Origin: Caldisericota bacterium
GTDB taxonomy: Bacteria > Caldisericota > JANLFM01
Assembly: GCA_024655865.1 (NCBI GenBank)
Contig: JANLFM010000009.1
Span: 1-64,000 of the forward strand
DNA: 64,000 nt
Direction of reading: 5' to 3'
Below the pieces are notes generated by a model. It worked only from the letters and a program-made list of their open reading frames with translations. It ran no database searches and was not told the DNA's origin. Positions within the stretch are counted from its first letter, which is position 1. The number at the start of each line of letters is the position of its first letter. Positions 43,403-53,744 of the stretch are shown here, one piece after another. The translations under genes were made by a program, and so were the position numbers.

Positions 43403-45458
43403 GATTTCCTCCTCGTTTTTTGATTATCCTTGCGTCTCCTATTAAAACTCCTTTTTCCAGGAGGAATACCGGGTTTAAATCCATCTCCTCAATTTCGGGG
43501 TAAAGGAAGGGCATAAGGGAGACTTTTATAAGGAGATCGATTAAAGACTCCAGATCGCAGGGTTTCTGTCCTCTTGCCCCCCTCAGGATTTGGGAAAGTT
43601 TTGTTCCTTCGACCAGAGAGAAAGCATCTTCCCGGTCCAGCGGTGCTAATTTTAAGGAGAGATCCCGCACGATCTCGGTGAAAATTCCCCCCAGGCCGAA
43701 AGCGACCACGGGACCAAACTGTGGATCCCGGTAAATCCCTACTAAAGCCTCATGGAGCGGATGGATCATGGGGAAAAGGGTGACCCCTAAAAAACGCATT
43801 CCTGCGGCTACTTCCTTTAACCTGCGGAAACTATCTTGAGCACCAGCCTGATCCCTGATGTTGAGGATAACGCCTCCCAGGTCTGATTTATGGATAACGT
43901 CCGGCGAGACCACCTTCATCACCACGGGGTAACCTATTTCCTCTGCAGCCTCTGAGACTTCCTCCTCGTCCCTTGCGAAGCGAAACTCGGGAACAGGTAG
44001 GCTATTTTCTTTGAGAAATTGGAACACTTCGGGCTCCAGCTCGGGAAATTTCCAGCTTATCCCTTTTCTTTTAGGTTCAGGCGGGGGCAAGGGCTCCTTT
44101 ATTTTTGCCTTTCGCGCTTCGTACTCGCTCATCCAGTAAATTACCTTGATCGCTCTTTCCCCGGTGAGGAAATTGGGAATCCCGTTCTGCTTCAGGAAGC
44201 GCACTCCCTCTTCCACGGTTTTTCCCGCAAGGAAACTGGCCAGGATCGGTTTCCCGGTTTCCCGAAAGGCATCCACAATCCCGCGCGCCAGGGCTACGGA
44301 ATCCAGGAAAGGCGTACCTACGTTGATGGCAATCGCGGCATCATAGCCTGGAAACTCGCCGGTTTCTGTTAATCCCAAAATCAGGCTGCGGCGGAAGTTC
44401 TCCTCCGTCCCCTCAACGGTCAAATCCACAGGGTTTTTCAGGGAGCACCTCTCGGAAAGGATCTGTCCTAACTTTTCCTTCAGGGGAGGCGTTGGTTCTG
44501 AGACTTCCAGGCCAAGCTCTTCCGCTTTGTCCGCAGTGAGCACTCCCGGTCCTCCAGAGTTTGTGACGATAAAGACCCTCTTTCCTTTCACGGAGGGAAG
44601 GGTGGAGAATCCCTTGCAGAGGTCGAACATTTCCTCAATTCCTTCCACACGGATGGCACCGGTCTCTTTGATAGCAGCGTCGAAGACCTCATCCGATCCT
44701 GCCATGGAGCCCGTGTGAGACAGAGTAGCCCTTTGCCCGGCCTGTGATTTTCCAGATTTGATCACCACCAGAGGTTTACGCTGGGAAACCTTTCTCATGG
44801 CCTCAAGGAGTTTCCTCCCCCTCCTGGCGCTTTCCAGATAAAGGGCGACCACCCTGGTTTCAGGGTCCTCTCTCAAGTAGTCCAAAAGTTCAAGATCATC
44901 GATATCAGCACCGTTCCCGTAGCTCACGAATTTAGAAAAGCCCAGCCCCTGTTCCTCTGCCCAGGAAAGTACTGCTCCTCCTAAGGCTCCGCTTTGGGAG
45001 ATGAAAGCCGTGCATCCTGAAGGGGGTCTGGTTTCCAGGGTGGCGAAAAGTTTGTGGCTTGTATTCACGATTCCCGCGCAGTTGGGCCCCACAAAGCGTA
45101 GGGAGTACTTTTTGGCAATTCTGAGGAGCTCTTTTTCCCCCTCCACGTTCCCGATTTCCGAAAAGCCCGCGGAAATGATCACAGCATCTTTCACGCCGTT
45201 TTTGCCGCAATCCTCAAGCACTTCCTTCACAGTAAAAGCAGGGGAGGCGATGACCACTAAATCCAGCTCTTCCCCGATTTCCCCCGCGGAGCGAAAGCCG
45301 GGGACTGATAATGCTCCTTGGCCTTTAGGATTCAAGGCGTAGACTTTCTCAAAACCGCCCTCTAAGAGCTGCTTGATTAAAAAGTAACCCAATTTGCCCT
45401 CGGAGACCGAACCTGCTACAGCCACCGAGCGGGGGTAGAAAAGTTCTTTAAAGCTCAT
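43389..45458 (-). CDS. ADP-forming acyl-CoA synthetase, fused alpha-beta
   Basis: CoA-binding N-terminus, FVGPNCAGIVN, SQSGALGGAVLSWA; C-terminal ATP-grasp region (GYPVVMKVVSPDVIHKSDLGGVILNI). Confidence 0.93.
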
Positions 45459-46069
45459 AATTCCAGATTATAACCTGCTTTCAGGGCAAAGAGGTTCCTT
45501 GAGGTGAACCGCTTAAAGCGATTCTTCAGAGCTTCCTCCACAGCGGAAAAGGTTACCACTTTTCCCAGAGAGGTTCTCCTCAGGGCGATCCCTAAAAGGA
45601 AGATATTGTCAGGAGCCGGGTTTCCTTCAAAATCAGCGAGGAGGGAGGGAGAGACAACGATGAATTTCCCCTGAGCGGTTTGAACCTGTTCCTTAACCAC
45701 CTCTAATTCCGGATAGAAGGCCTGGCCGAGCATAACCGCGGTGGGCGCCCAGATATAGTCCCAGAGGAGGAAATCCCCTCCGGGCTTCAAATACCTGACA
45801 GCTTTCAGGGACTCCGAGCGCTCCATGGCCAATACCAGGTGGGCACCCTTTTCTGGAATGGCTGGCCCCACGAGGTCCTTTCCAATCCTGAGCTGGGCTT
45901 TTACGAAGCCTCCCCTCTGGGCCATGCCTTTTGTGGGGTAGAAATTCACGGGGATACCCTGAAGGTTAACGGCCTGGGAGACGATTTCCCCGATTGTCAG
46001 GATTCCCTGTCCACCCACTCCCACAAGATAGATGTTGTAGGGATATTCTGGATTCCCGATCGCTTGCAT
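45455..46069 (-). CDS. iorB: Indolepyruvate ferredoxin oxidoreductase beta subunit (start MQAIGN at 46069)
   Basis: NIYLVGVGGQGILTIGEIVSQAV; abuts iorA. Confidence 0.92.
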   Translation of the reverse strand: MQAIGNPEYPYNIYLVGVGGQGILTIGEIVSQAVNLQGIPVNFYPTKGMAQRGGFVKAQLRIGKDLVGPAIPEKGAHLVLAMERSESLKAVRYLKPGGDFLLWDYIWAPTAVMLGQAFYPELEVVKEQVQTAQGKFIVVSPSLLADFEGNPAPDNIFLLGIALRRTSLGKVVTFSAVEEALKNRFKRFTSRNLFALKAGYNLEL

Positions 46070-46071
46070 GA

Positions 46072-47949
46072 TCAGGCCTCCTCTCTTTCTAAGGCCTTGT
46101 ACCCGCAGGTGAAAAGGCACAACCCGCACCCGTTGCATAAAGTCTGGTCTATTTCCATAGCCTTTTCCCCGATGCTCAGGGCCGGGCACCCCGTAATCGT
46201 GAGACACGATTTGCAGAGGGTGCACTTTTCTGGATTTACCTGTACTTTTCCTGTCCTTTCCCCTCTCCTCATAGCCTGGATGGCGCACTCCCTGCGGGCA
46301 AGGATCACCTTCACTCCTTCTAACTTCAGGGCCTTTAAGATAATTTCGCTCATCTTCCGGTAATCGTAGGGATCCACCACCCAGAAATTCTCTACCCCTA
46401 ATCCGGGAATCAATTTCTCCAGATCTACCCTTCTTGATCCTTGAGGCAAAAATTTTTCACTGGTCCCGGGATTGAACTGCATTCCGGTCATGGCTGTCCA
46501 GCCGTTATCCATGACGATTAAGGTGAGGGGAACCTGATATTGGATGGCGTTGATTAAAGGGGGAATGCCCGCGTGGAAAAAGGTGGAATCGCCGATCGTG
46601 GCGATCACTGGTGAATTTATGCCCGCATGCACATAACCCTGGGCGATGCCAATGCTTGCTCCCATGGAGACCTCGTTCCAGACAGTGTTAAAAGGGGGGT
46701 TCATCCCCAGAATTGTGCACCCGATGTCTCCGGTAACCATTACCTGATCCTTTTTAAAACCGGCTTTTCTAATTCCGTTATTTATGGCCATGAAAGTTCC
46801 GCGATGAGGGCAACCTGCACAGACGGTGATCGGACGAGGAGCTGCCAGCTTTTCTGCCTGAATTCCGTAAAAAAGCTCAGGGGGAATCTTGAGGCCAAGG
46901 GCAGCGCTGATCCCGAATAATACCTCGCGCACGCTGTAATCCCCGATGCGCTCTAAAGTTCCGTCCAGTTTCCCCACGATCTTTCTTCTAAGCCCCAGTT
47001 TGTGGGCGAGGAGGATCAGGTTCTTCTCCATGTAAGGTTCCAGTTCCTCTAAGACCAGGATCAATTCGGAGTTTTCAAGAAGGAGCTTGGCCTCCTCTTC
47101 CGGGAAGGGATTGACCGAAACCACCTTCAAAATTGAGACCTCCTCAGGATCCAGCCCAAATTGAGAAGCCAGAAGAAGCCCCTCTTCCAGGTAAGAGTAG
47201 GAGACACCGCTAGCCAGAATTCCCAATTTGCCCCTTTTCTTGGAGAGCGAAAGTTCGTTCAGCCTCATTTCCCTGACGAGCTCTTTTGATTTTTCCAGGC
47301 GCTGGATCAGGTCCCTGTGCTGGGCCATGCAGATTAGAGCTCCGGCTTTGGTATACTTCTGGATATCCCTTTCGAGGAGAATCTCCCTTTCCAGGGGGAG
47401 GTAATATGGTAACTCCAGCTCCACCGGGGCATGGGATTGAGAAACTGCTGTGGTTAGCCTCAGAAAAACAGGGCTTTTTGTTTTCTCTGACAGTTCGAAG
47501 GCTTTGGGCACAAGTAGATAGGCTTCTTTAACGGAACACGCCTCGAGCATGGGGAGGTCGGACATAAAAGCGAAGCCCCTGGTATCCTGCTCGGCCATCC
47601 CCGCGCTCACTCCGGGGTCATCGGCCACATAAATCACCAGGCCCCCGTTGATTCCCGAGTAGGCTATGGAGATAACGGAATCGAAAGCCACATTCAAACC
47701 TGACATCTTCATGGTTACGAGAGCCCTCTGACCTGCCCAGGCTGCTCCCGCTGCGATCTCAAAGGCCACTTTTTCGTTTGTGCTCCACTCCACATGGACC
47801 CCTTTTTCCTTCCAGAGTTCCGGATGGGAAAGGAGGAAACCAATAGCTTCTGAGGATGGGGTTCCTGGATATCCTGTGATTACTTTCGCTCCGGCCCTGA
47901 GTGCTCCCAGCGCCAGAGCCTCATTCCCGGTGACGATTTCTTTGCTCAA
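46072..47949 (-). CDS. iorA: Indolepyruvate ferredoxin oxidoreductase alpha subunit
   Basis: GNEALALGALRAGAKVITGYPGTPSSE, TPP-binding MVTGDIGCTILGMNPPFNT, two C-terminal 4Fe-4S motifs. Confidence 0.95.
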   Translation of the reverse strand: MSKEIVTGNEALALGALRAGAKVITGYPGTPSSEAIGFLLSHPELWKEKGVHVEWSTNEKVAFEIAAGAAWAGQRALVTMKMSGLNVAFDSVISIAYSGINGGLVIYVADDPGVSAGMAEQDTRGFAFMSDLPMLEACSVKEAYLLVPKAFELSEKTKSPVFLRLTTAVSQSHAPVELELPYYLPLEREILLERDIQKYTKAGALICMAQHRDLIQRLEKSKELVREMRLNELSLSKKRGKLGILASGVSYSYLEEGLLLASQFGLDPEEVSILKVVSVNPFPEEEAKLLLENSELILVLEELEPYMEKNLILLAHKLGLRRKIVGKLDGTLERIGDYSVREVLFGISAALGLKIPPELFYGIQAEKLAAPRPITVCAGCPHRGTFMAINNGIRKAGFKKDQVMVTGDIGCTILGMNPPFNTVWNEVSMGASIGIAQGYVHAGINSPVIATIGDSTFFHAGIPPLINAIQYQVPLTLIVMDNGWTAMTGMQFNPGTSEKFLPQGSRRVDLEKLIPGLGVENFWVVDPYDYRKMSEIILKALKLEGVKVILARRECAIQAMRRGERTGKVQVNPEKCTLCKSCLTITGCPALSIGEKAMEIDQTLCNGCGLCLFTCGYKALEREEA

Positions 47950-48061
47950 GAAATGCCCTCCGAATTAAGGTTTCTATCGCTAACAGACTATTACAAGTCT
48001 AAGGATTTTTGGAATCAATAGTCAACACCCAGGGGCGCTACTTTAGGGGTATAAAAGGGGA

Positions 48062-48814
48062 TCAGCCTAAGGATAAACCTCCGTCGATGATAAAAACCTG
48101 CCCGGTGATATAGGATGCCCGTGAGGAAGCCAGGAAACAAACTAGATCGGCTACCTCCTGGGCCTGACAGGCCCGTGAGAGAGGAATTCGACCAAGGTAT
48201 TTTTCCCTTAGGGAGGAAGGAAGGCTGAAGGTCATTTCCGTTTCCACAAATCCAGGAGCTACAACATTGACCAGAATCTGGCGGCGGGCTAACTCCCTGG
48301 CCAGAGAGCGAGAAAACCCCACGATTCCTTGCTTACAAGCAGCGTAAATGCTTTGTCCCGCTGAACCGATAACACCAATAACGGAGGAAATATTGATGAT
48401 CCTTCCCTCCTGCTGGCGAAGGAGATATCTGAGTGAAGCGCGGGTAGTGTAAATTGTGCCAAGAAGGTTAACTTCAACCTGGCGAGCGATTTCCTCCTCC
48501 GGAGCTTTAAGGAGCAAGTTATCCAGGGAGAGGCCAGCATTGTTCACAAGAATGTCCAGGCGGCCAAAGTGATTCATCACTCCCTGGAGCATGACCTCCA
48601 CTTCCTTGGGTCGGGAGACATCGGCTCGGAAAGCCCGGGCTTCTTTGCTTTCTTTCAATAAAGAGGCTACCACCTCCTGGGCTTCTTTCTCGTGAGAACA
48701 AAAATTAATAGCAACCCGGGCTCCTTCTTTCCCTAAGGATAAAGCGATAGCTTTTCCGATCCCCCTTGAGGCACCTGTCACTAAGGCTACTTTTCCTTCA
48801 AGACCTAATTCCAT
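48062..48814 (-). CDS. fabG: 3-oxoacyl-ACP reductase
   Basis: ALVTGASRGIGKAIALSLGKEG, NNAG, SIYAACKQGIVGFSRSLA. Confidence 0.94.
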   Translation of the reverse strand: MELGLEGKVALVTGASRGIGKAIALSLGKEGARVAINFCSHEKEAQEVVASLLKESKEARAFRADVSRPKEVEVMLQGVMNHFGRLDILVNNAGLSLDNLLLKAPEEEIARQVEVNLLGTIYTTRASLRYLLRQQEGRIINISSVIGVIGSAGQSIYAACKQGIVGFSRSLARELARRQILVNVVAPGFVETEMTFSLPSSLREKYLGRIPLSRACQAQEVADLVCFLASSRASYITGQVFIIDGGLSLG

Positions 48815-50050
48815 TTAATCCTCGAATCTCCTTAAAATTAAGCAGGCATTATGCCCTCCGAAACCATAAGAAAGCTTCATGGCGCATTTGACCTCCTTAA
48901 AAATGGCTGTTTGGGGAACATAATTAAGGTCGCAATCTGGATCTGGATTCTCCAGGTTAATCGTGGGAGGGATGATGTTCTTTTCCAGGGGAAGAAGAGT
49001 GGCGATAGTCTCCACAGCCCCTGCGGCTCCCAGGAGGTGACCGATCATACTTTTAGTAGAGCTCACCGGTATGGCATAGGCCTGATCACGGAAGACCTCC
49101 TTTAAGACCATAGTCTCAATCTTGTCATTTAGAGGGGTCGAGGTACCATGGGCATTGATGTAGTCAATCTCCTCAATGGAGAGCGCCGCTTCTTTTAAAG
49201 CCTTTCTGATCATGCGAACCACCGCCTGTCCGGAAGGCTCCGGCGCGGTGATATGATAAGCATCTGTAGAGCAGGCATAACTGAGGATCTCAGCGTAGAT
49301 GTGAGCTCCCCTCTCTAATGCGCTCTCCAGGGACTCCAGGATGAGGATTCCTGCGCCCTCTCCCATGACGAAGCCGTCTCGGTAGAGGTCAAAAGGGCGG
49401 GAGGCTTTCTGGGGTTCCTCATTTCTGAAAGAGAGGGCCTTCATATTGGCAAAAGCTGCCATTGCTAAAGGAACGATGGGAGCTTCGGCCCCTCCGGTGA
49501 TGATCAGGCGTGCTTGTCCCCGCTTAATCGCCTGGTAGGCCTCTCCTAAAGCATGAAGGGAGCTGGCACAGGCGGTGACAGGGACGGAGGAGTAGCCTTG
49601 AGCCCGAAAGTGTATAGCGATCTGCGCGCAGGCGGCATTAACGATCATCATAGGAACCAGGAAAGGGCTCACCCGCTCTGAACCCCTCTGGGAAAGAATT
49701 TCCTGCTGAGCCACAAGGGTTCCTAATCCTCCCACACCGGAGCTTACAATCACCCCAACATCCTCTCCTCCTTCACGGAGATTAGCATCATGGGCTGCCT
49801 GGATCGCTGCAGCCAGGGCGAATTGGGTAAAACGATCCAGTCTATTAGCTTCCTTTGAAGAGAAATAGTCTTTCCAGCAAAAATCTTTCACCTCGGAGGC
49901 GATGCGCACCGGAAAGGAAGAGGGATCGAAGAGGGAGATCCGGGTAACGCCCGAGTGACCCCGGATCAGATTCTCCCAGAAATCTTCCTTGTTCTGGCCT
50001 ATGCTGGTGATGACCCCGATCCCGGTGATAACCACGCGCTTATAATCCAT
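48815..50050 (-). CDS. fabF: 3-oxoacyl-ACP synthase II
   Basis: VVITGIGVITSIGQNKEDFW, TACASSLHALGEAYQAI, NAHGTSTPLND, KSMIGHLLGAAGAVE. Confidence 0.96.
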   Translation of the reverse strand: MDYKRVVITGIGVITSIGQNKEDFWENLIRGHSGVTRISLFDPSSFPVRIASEVKDFCWKDYFSSKEANRLDRFTQFALAAAIQAAHDANLREGGEDVGVIVSSGVGGLGTLVAQQEILSQRGSERVSPFLVPMMIVNAACAQIAIHFRAQGYSSVPVTACASSLHALGEAYQAIKRGQARLIITGGAEAPIVPLAMAAFANMKALSFRNEEPQKASRPFDLYRDGFVMGEGAGILILESLESALERGAHIYAEILSYACSTDAYHITAPEPSGQAVVRMIRKALKEAALSIEEIDYINAHGTSTPLNDKIETMVLKEVFRDQAYAIPVSSTKSMIGHLLGAAGAVETIATLLPLEKNIIPPTINLENPDPDCDLNYVPQTAIFKEVKCAMKLSYGFGGHNACLILRRFED

Positions 50051-50301
50051 TAAGCCCTATCCTCTAAAGCCTTCTTCAAATAATCCACGGTCTCCTGGAC
50101 GGTTTTAATCTTTCCCGCATCGGAATCGGGGATTTTAATCTGAAAAGCGTCCTCAATGGCCATCACCAGATCCACCACATCCAGGGAGTCGGCGTTCAAG
50201 TCCTCCTGATAGCGAGCCTGAGGAGTTACCCTCTCGATTTCCACTCCCAAGCGTTCAGCCACAACTTCTTTTACCTTTTGTAAAATTTCTTGCTCTTGCA
50301 T
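50050..50301 (-). CDS. acpP: Acyl carrier protein
   Basis: YQEDLNADSLDVVDLVMAIEDAFQIKIPD. Confidence 0.96.
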   Translation of the reverse strand: MQEQEILQKVKEVVAERLGVEIERVTPQARYQEDLNADSLDVVDLVMAIEDAFQIKIPDSDAGKIKTVQETVDYLKKALEDRA

Positions 50302-50328
50302 TTTTTATCCTCCTTTGGCTGTTGATCT

Positions 50329-51249
50329 TTAGACCGGTACCGTTTCTTTTTGATAGACTTCTTCTACTGATAGGGCTCGAATCCCAGGCAGGGTCTTCTT
50401 GACCAGTCCTGTGAGAACGGCCTTCGGCCCTAATTCCCACATATCTTCTACCCCCAATAGGTGTAGTGTCCTTAAAATTCCTACCCAATTTACTGGATGA
50501 TCGATTTGGAAGGTGAGGGCTTCCCGAATAACCTCTTTGTCCCTGGTGGGTTGGAGGTTGGCGTTCAGCACCACAGGAAGGCGAGCATCTCTTAAGGAAA
50601 TTTTTTCCAGTTCCTTAGAGAACCGCTGGGCTACTTCAGCCATCATGGAGGAATGGAAAGGGGCGGAGACGGGAAGAAACTTAACGAATCGAGCTCCCTT
50701 TACCATGGCTATCTCCTGTGCCCTCTGTAATGCAGTTAATTCCCCGGAAAGGACTACCTGTTCTGGAGAGTTGATGTTGGCCAGCTCTATTTTCCCAAAA
50801 GAGCAAGCTTCCTCCACCACCTCTTCTGTTTTTTCTTTACAAAGACCTATAATTGCTAACATCCCTCCTGGTATTTCTGCCATTGCTTCCTTCATTAAAA
50901 GGCCCCGCCTGTGAACCAGCCATAAACCTTCCTCTAAATCCAGAGCCCCGCTTAAAACCAGAGCTGAAAACTCCCCTAAACTATGACCGCTGAGGAAGTC
51001 CGGTTGCACCCCTTCTTGCAGGAGGAACCGGGCCCAGGCCACAGAAACCATAAGGATAGCGGGCTGAGCGTTTTCAGTAGAAGTCAGTTCTTCTTCCTTT
51101 CCTTCTCCTGTTAAGGCATAAAGTGGAAAACCCAAGACTTCATCAGCTCTCTCGAAGATTTCCCGGGCCAAGGGGTAAACCCGCTCCACCTTTTTTGTCA
51201 TTCCAACATATTGGGAACCTTGTCCCGGGAAAAGAAATGCACAGGTCAT
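50329..51249 (-). CDS. fabD: Malonyl-CoA:ACP transacylase
   Basis: FLFPGQGSQYVGM, LSGHSLGEFSAL. Confidence 0.96.
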   Translation of the reverse strand: MTCAFLFPGQGSQYVGMTKKVERVYPLAREIFERADEVLGFPLYALTGEGKEEELTSTENAQPAILMVSVAWARFLLQEGVQPDFLSGHSLGEFSALVLSGALDLEEGLWLVHRRGLLMKEAMAEIPGGMLAIIGLCKEKTEEVVEEACSFGKIELANINSPEQVVLSGELTALQRAQEIAMVKGARFVKFLPVSAPFHSSMMAEVAQRFSKELEKISLRDARLPVVLNANLQPTRDKEVIREALTFQIDHPVNWVGILRTLHLLGVEDMWELGPKAVLTGLVKKTLPGIRALSVEEVYQKETVPV

Positions 51250-51250
51250 C

Positions 51251-52162
51251 TTACTCCTCCTCTCCTACAATTTCTAAGATAATTTCTCTTACTGGCTTGA
51301 TCTCCTTAATCAATCCCGCTATCGCTCCTGCCATCACGGAGCCGTTCTCTACATCTCCCTCCACAGTGGCCATCCTCAGCCTCCCTTGGCCCAAGAGGTC
51401 CAGTTCCTCAGGAGAAGCTCCTGCCCTTTCCTTTTCTGCGTAGATGCGCGAGAAAGCATTTTTGATTACGCGCACGGGGTGACCAGTGGAGTAGCCAGTG
51501 ACCACGGTATCCCGGTCTCCAGCTTTAAGGATTCTGGCCTTGTAAAGAGGATGCACCTCGCACTCTGCGGAACAGATGAAGCGCGTACCCACCTGTATGC
51601 CTGAGGCACCCAGGGCCAAAGCGGCCCGAAAACCTCTATTGTCAGCGATCCCTCCTGCGGCGATGACGGGGATTTTTACGGCGTCGACAACCTGGGGCAC
51701 TAAGCAGAAAGTACTAACGTCCCCTACGTGTCCACCAGATTCCCACCCCTCGGCTACCACTGCATCCACTCCCTGCCTCTCAAGCCTTCTGGCCAATGAA
51801 ACGGAGGCCAGAACAGGGATCACTTTAATTCCTCTGGTTTTGAGCTCCTCAATATACGGTGAGGGATTTCCTCCTCCGAAGAAAACAACCGGAACCCACT
51901 CTTCCAGGATGACCTTGATGGCTTCCTCAACAGTTGGAGAAAGAAGGACTATATTCGCCCCAAAAGGTTTGCTGGTAAGTTTTTTAGTCTCCTGGATCTG
52001 CTGACGAAAGAGCTCCGGGGGCATATTTCCTGCTGCCAGTACACCTAACCCTCCTGCTTCAGAAACGGCCGCTGCCAGACGGGGAGAGGAGACCCACGCC
52101 ATACCTCCCTGGATGACAGGATAAGTTATGTCAAGAAGATGACAAAGCTTATTCTCGCTCAT
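51251..52162 (-). CDS. fabK: FMN-dependent enoyl-ACP reductase (start MSENK at 52162)
   Basis: YPVIQGGMAWVSSPRLAAAVSEAGGLGVLAAG, IPVIAAGGIADNRGFRAALALGASGIQVGTRF; sits within the fab cluster. Confidence 0.9.
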   Translation of the reverse strand: MSENKLCHLLDITYPVIQGGMAWVSSPRLAAAVSEAGGLGVLAAGNMPPELFRQQIQETKKLTSKPFGANIVLLSPTVEEAIKVILEEWVPVVFFGGGNPSPYIEELKTRGIKVIPVLASVSLARRLERQGVDAVVAEGWESGGHVGDVSTFCLVPQVVDAVKIPVIAAGGIADNRGFRAALALGASGIQVGTRFICSAECEVHPLYKARILKAGDRDTVVTGYSTGHPVRVIKNAFSRIYAEKERAGASPEELDLLGQGRLRMATVEGDVENGSVMAGAIAGLIKEIKPVREIILEIVGEEE

Positions 52163-53156
52163 TTTTTCCTCCCGACCAGCGAAGAACTGCTCCGCCCCAG
52201 GTAAAGCCGGCTCCAAAACCTAAAAGGAGCAGAAGATCGCCATCCTTGATTTTTCCTTCCCTTAAACTCTGGGAAAGGGTGAGGGGAATAGAAGCCGCAG
52301 AGGTATTCCCGATCGTCTCCAAAGAAAGAAGAACTTTTTCCATGGGGAAGCCTAAACGGGAGGCCACGGATTGGATGATACGGATATTTGCCTGATGAGG
52401 AAGAAGCCAGTCGATCTCCTTTAAATCCAAACCCGCCCTGCGCGTTGCTTCGAGACCGGAGAGGACCATTTTCTCCACAGCCCATTTAAAAACCAGACTC
52501 CCGTCCATCTTGATGTAGTGGAGCTTCTTTTCCACTGTTTCCAGAGAAGCCGGGAGATGGGAACCACCAGCGGGAAGCTCTAAATATTGGCCTCCTGTCC
52601 CGTCCGCTCCCAGGTAGAAGGAGAGGAGTTGGCTTTCACCATCTGTTCTTTCCAGAACCATAGCACCTGCTCCATCTCCCATGAGAACGCAGGTGGTTCT
52701 GTCCTTCATGTCGATAAACTTAGAAAGAGTCTCTGCTCCGATAACCAGAGCTCTCTGGAAGAGGCCATTTTCGATAAACTGGGAAGCGCAAGCTAAAGCA
52801 TAGATAAAACCGGAACAACCGGCAGAGATATCGAAAGCAGCAGCTTTCTTTGCCCTGAGCTTCTCCTGCACGGTGCAAGCTGTGGATGGAAAAAGGCGAT
52901 CCGGGGTGGCGGTGGCAACGATAATAAGATCAATTTCATCTGCCTTTAGGTTACTCTTCTTTAAGGCTTCTTGAGCTGCGAGAGTAGCAATGTCAGAGGT
53001 AGCCATGCCGTCCCGCACGAAGCGCCGCTCCCTGATCCCGGTGCGAGTCCTGATCCATTCGTCTGTTGTCTCCACATACTGTTCGAAGTAAAAATTGTTA
53101 TAAACGTCCTCTGGCAAGTAAGAGCCGAGTCCTAAGACTGAAGTTCCGTAGCTCAT
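52149..53156 (-). CDS. fabH: 3-oxoacyl-ACP synthase III
   Basis: TTDEWIRTRTGIRERRFV, FDISAGCSGFIYALA, LLPHQANIRI, GNTSAASIPL. Confidence 0.96.
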   Translation of the reverse strand: MSYGTSVLGLGSYLPEDVYNNFYFEQYVETTDEWIRTRTGIRERRFVRDGMATSDIATLAAQEALKKSNLKADEIDLIIVATATPDRLFPSTACTVQEKLRAKKAAAFDISAGCSGFIYALACASQFIENGLFQRALVIGAETLSKFIDMKDRTTCVLMGDGAGAMVLERTDGESQLLSFYLGADGTGGQYLELPAGGSHLPASLETVEKKLHYIKMDGSLVFKWAVEKMVLSGLEATRRAGLDLKEIDWLLPHQANIRIIQSVASRLGFPMEKVLLSLETIGNTSAASIPLTLSQSLREGKIKDGDLLLLLGFGAGFTWGGAVLRWSGGKNERE

Positions 53157-53578
53157 TTAATCACCGCTAAAAGTTGGGCGGAGGCCACAAGCTCCCCCTG
53201 CACATGGATAGTGCTTTGACAGATCCCGGCATTTTCATGGTTGTGAGTCAAACGGCTCGTGATCACCAGCTGGTCTCCGGGGTACACGGGGCGGTGGAAG
53301 CGGGCTTTCTCCACTCCCCCCAAGAGGACCTCCTTTCCCTGGGATCCCTCCGCGCTCAGGAGGGCAATAGCCGCTACTTGAGCCATGGCCTCAAGGAGAA
53401 TGACACCGGGTACAATGGGGTGTCCCGGAAAGTGACCATTAAGGAAAGACTCGTTAATGGTCACGTTTTTAATCCCCTGGGCGTATTTTCCAGGCTCTAT
53501 TTCCACTATCCTATCCACGAAGAGAAAGGGAGGACGGTGGGGTAAAATTTTCATAATCTCTACTACATTCAGGGCCAT
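53153..53578 (-). CDS. fabZ: 3-hydroxyacyl-ACP dehydratase
   Basis: IMKILPHRPPFLFVDRIVEIEPG, FLNGHFPGHPIVPGVILLEAMAQVA. Confidence 0.96.
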   Translation of the reverse strand: MALNVVEIMKILPHRPPFLFVDRIVEIEPGKYAQGIKNVTINESFLNGHFPGHPIVPGVILLEAMAQVAAIALLSAEGSQGKEVLLGGVEKARFHRPVYPGDQLVITSRLTHNHENAGICQSTIHVQGELVASAQLLAVIK

Positions 53579-53744
53579 GGGTTCCTCCTGTTCTTTTAAT
53601 TTTTTTGACGCCAACGAACAGGTAGAAAGTTTCTCTTTAGAGGGGATTTCAATGATGACTTATCTCTTCGCCATGCTGGGAAAAGAGCCGAGATTCGCTT
53701 GGAGCTTATTCCATGGTGATCAATGGGGATAAGTTAAAGAATTT

